Of a stretch of 18,769 nucleotides of DNA, positions 5,371 through 13,675 are shown piece after piece. Position numbers and translations under genes: made by a program. Source of the DNA: an uncultured Ruminococcus sp. (GTDB lineage: Bacteria; Bacillota; Clostridia; Oscillospirales; Acutalibacteraceae); the NCBI GenBank assembly GCA_902767125.1, contig CACXGJ010000017.1, forward strand, positions 1 through 18,769. Reading direction: 5' to 3'. The notes under the pieces are model-generated. The model ran no database searches. It was not told the origin of the DNA and saw only the letters and a program-made list of their open reading frames with translations. The first letter of the stretch is position 1. Each line of letters starts with the position of its first letter.

Positions 5371-8109
5371 TTATTGGATAATGGTGTGTGTAAGCTCTGA
5401 CTTTTCGACAGATTCAAAGATACGTCTGCAATTTTTGTTGTCCTTGTGGACGAAGAAGCTCTCGCATCGCAGCTTGTATTCTTGTAATTGAGGGAAATCA
5501 AGAGGAATGTTTTTTATAAGATGATCTATCAAAGAATCATGCTCTGTAAAGATTTCTCCGAGAGAGCTGTTTTGAAGATCATAAATTTTAGATTCGGACT
5601 GTATAGGGAGATTTTTTGGAAGATAATATATAACGGGCTTGTCAAGATAAGCCATCTTATATATAAGTTCGGAGTAGTCGGTGATGATGACAGAGGCCTT
5701 TCCAATGAGAAGGGCAATATTTTTCTCGGTGTATGAATAGAAGGAAATGTTGTCATTGGAATCAAATGAGTGCATATATTTTTCTATTGTGGGCGGCATG
5801 AGTACAGCAAGTCTGAATTTATTTTGTGAAAGTGAAGCATTTAATTTTTGGTCTGTAAGGATTGAATTGTAGGTTTTGAAGAATTTGCTTTCGGAGAAAG
5901 GATGGAAATTGGAGTTGTTAAAAGCAGAGAATGATTTTCTGTTTCCGGGGGCGAGGAGTATAAGCTTTTCCATTTCATTGAAAGTGGAATCAAGAGTGGG
6001 ATAGCCCGTTGTTTCGATCATATCATCGGTATAGCCGTATTGTTTTTGGAGGAGATTTTGTTTTTCGATGTTTGACGCACAGAAATATTTTGATATATTA
6101 TCCTGAAGACGATTATCGAATTGAGGTGTATTTGAGGTCATAAAGAAATTTTTCACGGAGAATATTTTAGCATTGAAATAGTCCCGTAAAAATAGCCTGT
6201 CATTTTCCGAAAATCCCAAAGAGTTGTATACATTGCAGTCGGAGGCGAATATGATATCGGCAGAAAGGATGATAGATTTAGCCTTTTTTGAATGTGTTTC
6301 GATCACATTTTCATAGCCTGATCCTGTAAGGAAGCTGTATTCGGGGGAATTTCTGTCAGCTATGAAAAAAGGGATAAAGCGTTTGTCCTTGTTGGATTTG
6401 GAGAAGTAGCGGAAAAGCAGGTTACCGTTTGAATTAATCCCGAAATCATCGTAAAATACAAAGTATTTTATATTATTTTTTTCCTTTGATATGTGTCGGA
6501 TATTTTTTCTTAACTGACGGTAATGGAAGGTTTCGGTGAATGAAAGGATATTGCCTGCTTCGGACATGAATCTGTTTTCATTGAGTGTCAAGAGGCTTTC
6601 GGTAGCACGGCGTATTATAAGGGAGCGAGTTTTCTCGTCATATGAAAGGACTCTGTCGGAGAAACGCCAAAAGCTGTTTTTGATACCCGAAAGTCTTGAA
6701 AAGATATTGTTGAATCTCATATCAAGTCTGACAGAAAGTTTCTGACAGGTCAGTATAATACAAACAGTATCTATTTGTTTTCCGAAGCTTACGGGGACAG
6801 AAAATCCAAAGGAGAATTTTTTGATAAATTCGTTGTCAAAAAAGGTTTTTGAGTTATATATTTGGGAGGCTTGGATAGGTGTCTTGGTTTGATTTATGAG
6901 GGCATACAGAGAAAGATCGTTATCGAGATATGAAGCATTCTGAAGGAAGGCATCAATGTAAAGAAGACCGTCTTTAAAATTTATAGCTGATATTTCGGCA
7001 AAAATATTTTTAGATGAATTGATATAAGCCTGATTTATGCTGAAAGCAAGCTCACCGTTGAGAGTATGTTCAGTGAAAGTGTTATATGCGGATAAATATT
7101 TTTTTTCTATTGTATCTTTGAATAGAGCGATATCGGTATCGGGCAGCATATTTTGATTATCATATTTTAATTTTACAAGGCTGAAAGGAAATTCCGTATC
7201 GAGTCCGGCAAGTGAGCATAGACGCTGATTGAGGATGATGCAGTCATCAATTGACATGAGAGCCTGCCTGACGGAGGCAAAAAAATCCTTTATGGAATTT
7301 TTGTCGAGAATGTCTTTGAAATTATTATCCTGATTGAGAGAGAATTTAATATTAATGAGATATGTCATTGCTGATTTTATGAAAACTGATTCAGGGAAAG
7401 CTTTGAGCATGGGGATAATGAAATCGTTGACCGAATGGGTATAGAAAAGTCTGCTGTATTGAGGCTGATAATATGCAGTGTCATGCTCATAGGGATAGAG
7501 AGATGTATAACTGCAATTTTCGGTGAATAAGAATGAATAGGTTTGAAGCAGAGCTTGCAGGATAAATTTATCTTCTGCATGGAATTTGAGCTTTGTATCG
7601 AAATCTATATTGTCACATACGGATTTGCTGAAGAAATAGCATCCGAGCATGAGAATGAAATTATCGGGAGTATCCTTGAGGGAGACCATACCTGAAACGA
7701 GGTCATTGATATAGGGAATGGAATTGGTGAAAGGCTTTATCAGGGCGATGTCAATATCAATTTCATTGTCATTGAGGATATCATATAAAACAGACAGAGC
7801 CTTTTTTGAATACTCACTGTAATTGTCAATGAAGGAGATATATTTTCCCGTGCAGACGGGATAAGAATCGTTGTATGAAGAAGCAGTTTTTTTCCCTGAA
7901 GTGTCAACGAAAAAGATGTTGTCCGGAAATTTCTCGCTGTATCCGGAGCATAAGGAAATACTTGTTTCACTGCACACAGAATCTATCAGAATGAGCTGAA
8001 CATTTTCCAGAAAGAATTTTTCATCCGATATTATCGAAGAAATTGTTTCATTGATATGGTAATTATCCTTTATAAGTAAATTTATACTGAAAAAATATTG
8101 TTTTGGCAT
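5371..8109 (-). CDS. GT2-TagF-like fusion protein, both catalytic sites apparently degenerate
   Basis: A 912-residue soluble two-module protein. Residues 1-210 resemble a GT2 glycosyltransferase: SINLLIKDNY...ETISSI (8-26), CTGKYISFIDNYSEY (86-100) where family members have a LDxDD-type metal site, and FHAEDKFILQAL (177-188) with the ED pair. A middle region (about 360-470) looks beta-rich. Residues 545-890 match the CDP-glycerol glycerophosphotransferase (TagF/TagB) fold: YFVFYDDFGINSNGN, KYFCASNIEKQNLL, YGYTDDMIETTGYPTLDS (691-708) and ITDYSELIYKMAYLDKPVIYY (809-829). The two conserved histidines of this family seem to be replaced (K653 in FSVKN, P772 in VLMPPT), and the GT2 site lacks its second aspartate. 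If active, it would work in teichoic-acid or capsule synthesis. Start chosen at ATG 8109, 7 nt after AGGAGG; an upstream ATG at 8166 lies inside the promoter. The protein is unusually rich in N, S, F, I and K. It is monocistronic. Confidence 0.85.
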   Translation of the reverse strand: MPKQYFFSINLLIKDNYHINETISSIISDEKFFLENVQLILIDSVCSETSISLCSGYSEKFPDNIFFVDTSGKKTASSYNDSYPVCTGKYISFIDNYSEYSKKALSVLYDILNDNEIDIDIALIKPFTNSIPYINDLVSGMVSLKDTPDNFILMLGCYFFSKSVCDNIDFDTKLKFHAEDKFILQALLQTYSFLFTENCSYTSLYPYEHDTAYYQPQYSRLFYTHSVNDFIIPMLKAFPESVFIKSAMTYLINIKFSLNQDNNFKDILDKNSIKDFFASVRQALMSIDDCIILNQRLCSLAGLDTEFPFSLVKLKYDNQNMLPDTDIALFKDTIEKKYLSAYNTFTEHTLNGELAFSINQAYINSSKNIFAEISAINFKDGLLYIDAFLQNASYLDNDLSLYALINQTKTPIQASQIYNSKTFFDNEFIKKFSFGFSVPVSFGKQIDTVCIILTCQKLSVRLDMRFNNIFSRLSGIKNSFWRFSDRVLSYDEKTRSLIIRRATESLLTLNENRFMSEAGNILSFTETFHYRQLRKNIRHISKEKNNIKYFVFYDDFGINSNGNLLFRYFSKSNKDKRFIPFFIADRNSPEYSFLTGSGYENVIETHSKKAKSIILSADIIFASDCNVYNSLGFSENDRLFLRDYFNAKIFSVKNFFMTSNTPQFDNRLQDNISKYFCASNIEKQNLLQKQYGYTDDMIETTGYPTLDSTFNEMEKLILLAPGNRKSFSAFNNSNFHPFSESKFFKTYNSILTDQKLNASLSQNKFRLAVLMPPTIEKYMHSFDSNDNISFYSYTEKNIALLIGKASVIITDYSELIYKMAYLDKPVIYYLPKNLPIQSESKIYDLQNSSLGEIFTEHDSLIDHLIKNIPLDFPQLQEYKLRCESFFVHKDNKNCRRIFESVEKSELTHTIIQ

Positions 8110-8137
8110 AAAGAGCCTCCTGTGATTGATTATAAAA

Positions 8138-8166
8138 ATTATAGTATAAATATTAAAAAAAGTCAA
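8138..8166 (-). promoter_or_regulatory. sigma-A promoter of the GT2-TagF-like gene
   Basis: On the minus strand TTGACT (8161-8166), 17-bp spacer, TATAAT (8138-8143). Start near 8131, leader about 22 nt with AGGAGG. It also shows that the ATG at 8166 cannot be the translation start. Confidence 0.82.
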
Positions 8167-8278
8167 TTTTTTACGGGGGCATTTATGGGACAGAGTGATG
8201 AAATATATAATAAATTTGTCAACAAAGATAAGAAAAAATCATATGCTGCACAAAAAGAAAAAATGAATAAAAAATCTA

Positions 8279-8307
8279 TTGACTTATTCAAAAAGATGAT
8301 TTATAAT
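8279..8307 (+). promoter_or_regulatory. sigma-A promoter of glnN
   Basis: TTGACT (8279-8284), 17-bp spacer, TATAAT (8302-8307). Predicted start is about 8313-8316, so the transcript opens almost directly with the leader hairpins. The leader before glnN is about 90 nt. Confidence 0.8.
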
Positions 8308-8317
8308 TTTTTCAACG

Positions 8318-8333
8318 ACAGCAAAGGTGCTGT
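8318..8333 (+). promoter_or_regulatory. Candidate antiterminator hairpin in the glnN leader (ANTAR-like hexaloop)
   Basis: ACAGC-AAAGGT-GCTGT folds into a 5-bp stem with a 6-nt loop that has A at position 1 and G at position 4, the signature of RNA hairpins bound by ANTAR-domain antiterminators. The loop and 3' arm are the same bases as the 5' arm of the following terminator, so only one of the two can form. ANTAR targets normally have two such hairpins; I find only this one, so the assignment is tentative. Confidence 0.45.
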
Positions 8334-8361
8334 GGGTTGGAGAAGCTCACAGTGCCTTTTT
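8323..8361 (+). terminator. Leader terminator (attenuator) upstream of glnN
   Basis: AAAGGTGCTGTGGGTT (8323-8338) pairs over 16 bp, including a few G-U wobbles, with AGCTCACAGTGCCTTT (8344-8359), enclosing a GGAGA loop and ending in a five-T run. It lies between the glnN promoter and its ribosome binding site, 43 nt before the start codon. No supported gene precedes it on this strand, so it acts on the glnN transcript itself and should reduce read-through unless another structure wins. Confidence 0.8.
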
Positions 8362-8404
8362 GACATTTTGACGACAAATTTTGAAGAATGGGGAGTTACA
8401 GACT

Positions 8405-10504
8405 ATGCCGAATGTACCTGAAATTTTCGGATGCAGAGTATTCAATGATGCCACAATGAAAGAACGTTTGCCCAAAGGGACTTACAAGGCACTCAAAAAG
8501 ACGATAGAGGACGGAAAATCCCTCGATCTTTCGGTAGCGAATGTAGTGGCACATTCAATGAAGGAATGGGCAATAGAGAACGGTGCAACGCACTTCACAC
8601 ATTGGTTTCAGCCGATGACCGGTATTACAGCCGAAAAGCATGACAGCTTCATATCACCGACACCTGACGGAAAGGTGATCATGGAGTTTTCGGGTAAGGA
8701 GCTTATAAAGGGTGAGCCTGATGCCTCAAGCTTTCCGTCAGGCGGGATACGTGCGACCTTTGAGGCAAGAGGATATACAGCATGGGATCCATCATCATAC
8801 GCTTTCATAAAAGATGGTTCACTGTGCATACCGACAGCATTTTGCTCATATACGGGAGAAATTCTCGACAAAAAGACACCCCTTTTGCGTTCAATGGAAG
8901 TACTCAATACACAGGCATTGAGAATATTGAGAGTATTCGGAGATGAAACGACAAAGCGTGTTGATACGACAGTCGGACCTGAACAGGAATATTTTCTTGT
9001 AGATAAAAAGGTCTTTGACAAAAGAAAAGACCTGATATATTGCGGAAGGACTCTTTTCGGAGCAAGACCGCCGAAGGGACAGGAATTGGATGATCATTAT
9101 TTCGGCACTATAAAAACAAGAGTGTCGGCATATATGAAAGAACTTGACGAAGAACTGTGGAAGTATGGCATACTTGCAAAAACAAAGCATAATGAGGTTG
9201 CTCCCGCACAGCATGAGCTTGCACCTATTTTCGATACTTCAAATATAGCGACAGATCATAATCAGCTTACGATGGCAGTCATGAAAAGGGTTGCCGAAAG
9301 ACATGGACTTGTGTGTCTTCTGCATGAGAAGCCCTTTGCAGGCGTAAACGGTTCGGGCAAGCACAATAACTGGTCTATGTCAACGAATGACGGAAAGAAT
9401 CTTCTTGATCCGTCGAAGAATCCCAGAGAGAACACACAGTTCCTTGTATTTTTAGCGGCAGTAATAAGAGCCGTTGACGAGCATCAGGATCTGTTGAGAT
9501 TGTCAGCTGCAAGTGCGGGAAATGACCACAGACTCGGTGCAAATGAAGCACCTCCGGCTATATTGTCAATGTATCTTGGTGATGAGCTTGAAGCAGTGTT
9601 GAGTTCAATAGAGAAGGATGAAGTGTATAAGAATAAGGATGCGGCGATCATGAAGACAAATGCAAACGTCCTGCCGAATTTCGTGAAGGACACATCAGAC
9701 CGCAACCGTACATCACCGTTTGCATTTACGGGAAATAAATTCGAGTTCAGAATGTTAGGTTCAGCCGATAATATAGCGTGTGCAAATACTATTATAAATA
9801 CGATAGTGGCAGATGTTTTGCAGGACTTTGCGGATGAGCTTGAGAAGGTGGATAAAAAGGATATAAAAACGGCTGCCGAAGCACTTATAAAGAAAACTCT
9901 GGAGGAGCATAAGAGAATAATATTCAACGGTGATAACTATTCAGCGGAGTGGGTAAAAGAGGCTGAAAGGAGAGGACTGCTGAATTTGCGTTCGTTGCCT
10001 GATGTAATGCCTATGTATGTATCGGAGGAGAACGTAAAGTTGTTTGGCAAGCATGGCATTTATACAGAGGTAGAGCTTCGTTCAAGATGTGAGATACTCA
10101 TGGAAAATTACTGTAAGATAATAAATATCGAGGCATTGACAGCACTTGACATGGCTAAAAAAGATATAACCCCGGCAGTAGCGGCATATGTAAGGGAATT
10201 GGCTGAAACCGTGAATCTTTTGAAGTCGGTCGATGCCGATATAAACACAGTTCCCGAGACCGAGCTTATGAAGAAGCTTGCAAATCTGCTTTCATGCTTC
10301 CTCAAAAAGATAGATATTCTTGACAAGGCTGTTGTGCAGGCGAAAGAGGTTGAGGGCGGCATAGCAAAAATGGCATTGTATTATAAGGATAATGTTCTTG
10401 CAGCGATGCAGGAGCTTCGTGCAGTAGCAGATGAAATGGAATCGAATATGTCTGCTGAATTGTGGCCGTACCCGTCCTATGGAACATTGCTTTTCAGTGT
10501 ATGA
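8405..10504 (+). CDS. glnN: Glutamine synthetase type III
   Basis: A 699-residue GSIII, about the usual length of this large dodecameric class. It makes glutamine from glutamate, ammonium and ATP in the cytosol. GSIII hallmarks in order: N-terminal MPNVPEIFGCRVFND, FTHWFQPMTG (64-73), GPEQEYF (191-197) and NEVAPAQHE (263-271) with metal-binding glutamates, NGSGKHNNWS (315-324), NRTSPFAFTG (434-443) and FEFRMLGSAD (446-455), which hold ATP/glutamate-binding arginines and the catalytic glutamate region. Start: GGGAG (8391-8395) precedes ATG 8405; an in-frame TTG at 8381 has no ribosome binding site. It is monocistronic, preceded by a leader terminator with a competing hairpin and followed by an intrinsic terminator, so control by premature termination is likely. 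No amt or ANTAR regulator gene is in the window. Confidence 0.97.
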   Translation: MPNVPEIFGCRVFNDATMKERLPKGTYKALKKTIEDGKSLDLSVANVVAHSMKEWAIENGATHFTHWFQPMTGITAEKHDSFISPTPDGKVIMEFSGKELIKGEPDASSFPSGGIRATFEARGYTAWDPSSYAFIKDGSLCIPTAFCSYTGEILDKKTPLLRSMEVLNTQALRILRVFGDETTKRVDTTVGPEQEYFLVDKKVFDKRKDLIYCGRTLFGARPPKGQELDDHYFGTIKTRVSAYMKELDEELWKYGILAKTKHNEVAPAQHELAPIFDTSNIATDHNQLTMAVMKRVAERHGLVCLLHEKPFAGVNGSGKHNNWSMSTNDGKNLLDPSKNPRENTQFLVFLAAVIRAVDEHQDLLRLSAASAGNDHRLGANEAPPAILSMYLGDELEAVLSSIEKDEVYKNKDAAIMKTNANVLPNFVKDTSDRNRTSPFAFTGNKFEFRMLGSADNIACANTIINTIVADVLQDFADELEKVDKKDIKTAAEALIKKTLEEHKRIIFNGDNYSAEWVKEAERRGLLNLRSLPDVMPMYVSEENVKLFGKHGIYTEVELRSRCEILMENYCKIINIEALTALDMAKKDITPAVAAYVRELAETVNLLKSVDADINTVPETELMKKLANLLSCFLKKIDILDKAVVQAKEVEGGIAKMALYYKDNVLAAMQELRAVADEMESNMSAELWPYPSYGTLLFSV

Positions 10505-10513
10505 TAGCTTCAC

Positions 10514-10547
10514 GCAGAACAGAGATATATTTTCTGTTCTGCTTTTT
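10514..10547 (+). terminator. Intrinsic terminator of glnN
   Basis: GCAGAACAGA (10514-10523) pairs perfectly with TCTGTTCTGC (10533-10542), followed by five Ts. It begins 10 nt after the glnN stop. Confidence 0.9.
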
Positions 10548-10559
10548 GTTAAAAAAATA

Positions 10560-10588
10560 TTGCAAAGACAAATGATTTGTATTATAAT
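10560..10588 (+). promoter_or_regulatory. sigma-A promoter of pgi
   Basis: TTGCAA (10560-10565), 17-bp spacer, TATAAT (10583-10588). Predicted start near 10595, leader about 40 nt containing AAGGAGG. Confidence 0.78.
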
Positions 10589-10633
10589 AGTAGCGTATGT
10601 TGTTATCAAAAAAATTCAAGGAGGACAATTTTC

Positions 10634-11971
10634 ATGGCTGTTACATTAAATGATAAGCACTTAAGAGAGTTTATTTCAAGTGAGGAATATCAGGCGATAG
10701 CACCTCAAATAAAAGCATCTCATGATATTCTTCATAACAAGACAGGTCTGGGAAATGATTTTTTGGGCTGGTTGGATCTGCCCGTTAATTATGACAAAGA
10801 TGAGTTTGCAAGAATAAAAGAAGCAGCGGAGAAGATCAAGAACGATACAGATGTATTCGTGGTAATAGGAATAGGAGGCTCATACCTCGGAGCAAGAGCA
10901 GCAATAGAGTTTCTGAAGTCACCTAATTACAATGCACTGAAAAAGGATACCCCCGATATATATTTCACAGGAAATTCCATAAGCTCAACAGCACTTGCAG
11001 AGCTTATACAGATATGCGAGGGCAAGAGAGTTTCAATAAATATGATCTCAAAGTCCGGTACGACTACGGAGCCTGCAATAGCATTCAGAGTATTCAGAGA
11101 GCTTCTTGAAAAGCAGTACGGCAAAGACGGTGCAAGAGAAAGAATATACTGCACGACTGATAAGGCAAAGGGAACGCTCAAGGAGCTTGCAACAAAAGAA
11201 GGATATCAGACCTTTGTAGTGCCTGATGATGTAGGCGGAAGATTTTCCGTACTTACGGCAGTAGGTCTGCTTCCGATAGCAGTTGCAGGAGCAGATATAG
11301 ATGCACTTATGGCAGGAGCTGCACAGGCAAGAGAAGAACTCTGTGATACGGATATCGAAAAGAATGACTGCTATAAATATGCAGCAGTAAGAAATATTCT
11401 CTATCGCAAGGGCAAGTCGGTTGAAATGCTGGTAAGCTATGAGCCGTCGTTCACAATGATGTGCGAGTGGTGGAAGCAGCTTTTCGGAGAGAGTGAGGGA
11501 AAGGATAATAAAGGTATTTTCCCTGCATCAGTCATATTCTCTACAGACCTTCACTCAATGGGACAGTTCATACAGGACGGTGCAAGAATAATGTTTGAAA
11601 CAGTGGTTCAGATAGATAAGCCCAAGTATGAATTGACCATAGGAACAGATCCCGAAAATGTTGACGGTTTGAATTTCCTTGCAGGAAAGACAGTTGACTT
11701 TGTCAATAAAAAGGCATTTGAGGGAACAGTCCTTGCACATACTGACGGCAAGGTACCGAATGTAGTGTTGAATGTGCCGGAGGTAAGCGAGAAGGAATTG
11801 GGATATCTGATATACTTCTTTGAAAAGGCTTGTGCGATAAGCGGATATACAATGTGCCTCAATCCGTTCAATCAGCCTGGTGTTGAGAGCTATAAGAAAA
11901 ATATGTTCGCACTTTTGGGCAAGCCGGGTTATACCGATCTGAAAGAGGCTCTTGAAGCAAGACTCAAATAA
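10634..11971 (+). CDS. pgi: Glucose-6-phosphate isomerase
   Basis: A 445-residue short-type PGI as found in Firmicutes. It interconverts glucose-6-phosphate and fructose-6-phosphate, joining glycolysis to sugar-phosphate and glycogen metabolism. Sugar-phosphate-binding and catalytic elements are intact: VIGIGGSYLGARAAIEFL around residues 77-94, SKSGTTTEP (139-147) for the phosphate, VPDDVGGRFSVLT (196-208), E286 in FGESEGKDNKGIFP as catalytic base, H307 in STDLHSMGQF, and K421 in NQPGVESYK. Start is ATG 10634, 9 nt after AAGGAGG (10618-10624); the frame is open further upstream, but that would start before the transcript. No hairpin terminator is visible after the stop, and the next gene has its own promoter 30 nt on, so some read-through is possible. 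Confidence 0.97.
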   Translation: MAVTLNDKHLREFISSEEYQAIAPQIKASHDILHNKTGLGNDFLGWLDLPVNYDKDEFARIKEAAEKIKNDTDVFVVIGIGGSYLGARAAIEFLKSPNYNALKKDTPDIYFTGNSISSTALAELIQICEGKRVSINMISKSGTTTEPAIAFRVFRELLEKQYGKDGARERIYCTTDKAKGTLKELATKEGYQTFVVPDDVGGRFSVLTAVGLLPIAVAGADIDALMAGAAQAREELCDTDIEKNDCYKYAAVRNILYRKGKSVEMLVSYEPSFTMMCEWWKQLFGESEGKDNKGIFPASVIFSTDLHSMGQFIQDGARIMFETVVQIDKPKYELTIGTDPENVDGLNFLAGKTVDFVNKKAFEGTVLAHTDGKVPNVVLNVPEVSEKELGYLIYFFEKACAISGYTMCLNPFNQPGVESYKKNMFALLGKPGYTDLKEALEARLK

Positions 11972-12000
11972 TTTCTTTGCGACAAAAAACACAAAATACA

Positions 12001-12029
12001 TTGACATAAAAACAAATTTATAGTAAAAT
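12001..12029 (+). promoter_or_regulatory. sigma-A promoter of the P-loop gene
   Basis: TTGACA (12001-12006), 17-bp spacer, TAAAAT (12024-12029). The -35 box is a perfect consensus. Start near 12036, with AAGGAGG at 12056-12062 before the gene. Confidence 0.8.
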
Positions 12030-12072
12030 TCTATTTAGAAGTAATAAATTGCTTTAAGGAGGCAAATTTTAA

Positions 12073-12489
12073 ATGGTTACATTGATTATAGGCAAAAAGG
12101 GTACAGGTAAAACAAAGAAGCTCATCAATCTTGCAACTGAAGCTGTTGAAGCATCAAAGGGCAATGTTGTGGTTATCGAAAAGGGTTCAAAGCTTACTTA
12201 TGATGTGTCACACAAGGCAAGACTTATTGATACGGAGCAGTATGCAATAACTGGATATGATGCGTTTTTCGGCTTTTTGAGCGGACTTTGTGCAGGCAAC
12301 TATGACGTTACCGATATACTTGTTGATTCCACGCTTAAGATAGGCGGTCAGGATTTTGCGGCATTTGCGGATTTCATAGAGAAAATAAATGTTCTTGCAA
12401 CCAAAACAGATACTAAATTCACATTCCTTGTATCAGCCGATGCAAGTGAACTCCCTCAAAGTCTTGATGCTGTTACAGTTAAGATTTGA
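12073..12489 (+). CDS. Small P-loop ATP-binding protein of unknown function
   Basis: 138 residues with a clean Walker A, GKKGTGKT (7-14), directly after the first strand (VTLII), and a candidate Walker B, TDILVDS (80-86), ending a hydrophobic strand. A third strand KFTFLVSAD (115-123) could carry the sensor polar residue. The size is that of a minimal P-loop core, with no helicase, kinase or AAA+ lid visible. Similar short proteins occur in Ruminococcaceae, sometimes labelled PilT- or ATPase-like, but I cannot assign a reaction. A strong consensus promoter and AAGGAGG suggest good expression. It is followed by a hairpin terminator and then radC. Confidence 0.85.
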   Translation: MVTLIIGKKGTGKTKKLINLATEAVEASKGNVVVIEKGSKLTYDVSHKARLIDTEQYAITGYDAFFGFLSGLCAGNYDVTDILVDSTLKIGGQDFAAFADFIEKINVLATKTDTKFTFLVSADASELPQSLDAVTVKI

Positions 12490-12525
12490 GAATAGATATA
12501 CTTTTAAAGAATAGAAAAATAATCT

Positions 12526-12565
12526 GGCCCTTCGCAGCAGAAAAAATTGCAGCGGAGGGTCTTTT
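12526..12565 (+). terminator. Intrinsic terminator between the P-loop gene and radC
   Basis: GGCCCTTCGCAGC (12526-12538) pairs with GCAGCGGAGGGTC (12549-12561) with one A-A mismatch and two G-T wobbles, followed by four Ts. It ends 21 nt before the radC start, leaving no room for a separate promoter after it. Confidence 0.8.
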
Positions 12566-12586
12566 AGGAATGGAGTTAAATAACAT

Positions 12587-13297
12587 ATGCCTGATAGAAA
12601 TATGAATAATCATCTGCATGACGGTCACAGAGACAGGATGAGAGAAAAATTCCTGAAAATAGGCTTTGAGAATATGGAGGATCATGAGATACTTGAAATG
12701 ATGCTGTTTTATTGCATACCGAGGAAAGATACGAATGAAACGGCTCATATTTTGCTTAACAGCCTCGGAACACTTGTAGATGTATTTGAAGCCCCGATAG
12801 ATTCGCTTGAAAGCTATGGATTAAGTCATAATGCAGCAATATATATAAAAATGATGATGGCATTTTGCAGGAAGTATTATGTTGACAAAATGAAGAATAA
12901 GAGCTTCAATCTGCATGAGGGAAATATAAAAGAGAGGATATATCCGCAGTTTATAGGAATAAACGATCATGAAAGGCTGATCGTATTGCTGTTGGATACT
13001 CATGGCAGGGAGCTTTATTCGGGAGTGGTGAATGAAGGCACACTGTCGAGTGCAACGATAGATATAAAAAAGATACAGGAAGTGTCATTAAAATATCATG
13101 CATGGGGAGCAATAATCGCCCATAATCATCCGAGCGGATTGCCCGTACCGTCAAAGAGTGATATAGAAGTGACACGTTTGTTGAGAGAAAAGCTTGCAGC
13201 AATAAATGTTCAGCTTCTTGATCATTTTATAGTTTGTGAGCATGATTGTGTATCAATGGCAATGGACGAGCAATATGAGGATATTTTTTACGGCTGA
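12587..13297 (+). CDS. radC: RadC family (JAB/MPN domain) protein
   Basis: A 236-residue RadC protein of normal length. The N-terminal half (about 10-100) is the helix-hairpin-helix-like region, with GHRDRMREKFL (13-23) and the family run DHEILEMMLFYCIPRKDTNETAHILL. The C-terminal half (about 115-236) is the JAB/MPN fold with the metal motif AHNHPSG...SKSD: H179, H181, S183 and D192. RadC was once thought a repair protein, but its biochemical role is unsettled. GGAG (12572-12575) lies 11 nt before ATG 12587. There is no promoter between the preceding terminator and this start, so expression depends on read-through or a promoter further upstream. The stop directly abuts the stop of the convergent gene. 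Confidence 0.94.
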   Translation: MPDRNMNNHLHDGHRDRMREKFLKIGFENMEDHEILEMMLFYCIPRKDTNETAHILLNSLGTLVDVFEAPIDSLESYGLSHNAAIYIKMMMAFCRKYYVDKMKNKSFNLHEGNIKERIYPQFIGINDHERLIVLLLDTHGRELYSGVVNEGTLSSATIDIKKIQEVSLKYHAWGAIIAHNHPSGLPVPSKSDIEVTRLLREKLAAINVQLLDHFIVCEHDCVSMAMDEQYEDIFYG

Positions 13298-13675
13298 TCA
13301 TATTTTGTTGTTATCATAAGCGGCCTTTATGGCATATCCGTATCCCGAGCAGTCCCAAGAAGCTATGCTGTAAACACCGTTTTCAAATGACAGAGAATCC
13401 TTTGTACCCGAGAGATAGCACTGCATTACACCGTCAATTTTTTTTGCTGACGGTATGAATACCTTGTTGTTCTTTTTTTGGACGATTTGAAGCCTTTGAA
13501 AGAACTGTTTTATATCGGTACTTGTAAAGGATGTGATATCATAATATACAAGCACCTCGACACAGCTTTTTATGAGGCTGAAGCTGGTCATTTGCGAAAA
13601 ATCGGTCAAGGAATTTGGAGCCTTGTAGAAAAATTCAATTTCTTTAAAATTAAGTCGGTTTATGTCATAATTCAT
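13298..13675 (-). CDS. Unknown protein translationally coupled to DUF4364
   Basis: A 125-residue protein I do not recognise. It has no signal peptide or membrane helix. The N-terminal half is mixed (INRLNFKEIEFFYKAPNSL, then strands VEVLVYYDIT); the C-terminal half looks beta-rich (KVFIPSAKKIDGVMQCYL, GVYSIASWDCSGYGY). Its ATG overlaps the DUF4364 stop in an ATGA arrangement, so the two are translationally coupled and probably act together. It is the last gene of the unit. Its TGA and the radC TGA sit back to back in a TGATCA palindrome, with no terminator between them. Confidence 0.78.
   Translation of the reverse strand: MNYDINRLNFKEIEFFYKAPNSLTDFSQMTSFSLIKSCVEVLVYYDITSFTSTDIKQFFQRLQIVQKKNNKVFIPSAKKIDGVMQCYLSGTKDSLSFENGVYSIASWDCSGYGYAIKAAYDNNKI

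Noticed and set aside
8279..8316. A second (P1) ANTAR-type hairpin before the AAAGGT hexaloop, for example TCA-AAAAGA-TGA at 8288-8299
   Set aside because: The stem is only 3 bp, loop position 4 is A and not G, and the bases belong to the promoter spacer.
8185..8421. Possible small gene of 78 codons (open frame from 8098) upstream of glnN with a GGGGG run before ATG 8185
   Set aside because: It runs through the glnN promoter, the leader terminator and into the glnN start; the Lys-rich translation simply reflects A-rich DNA and has no protein-like pattern.
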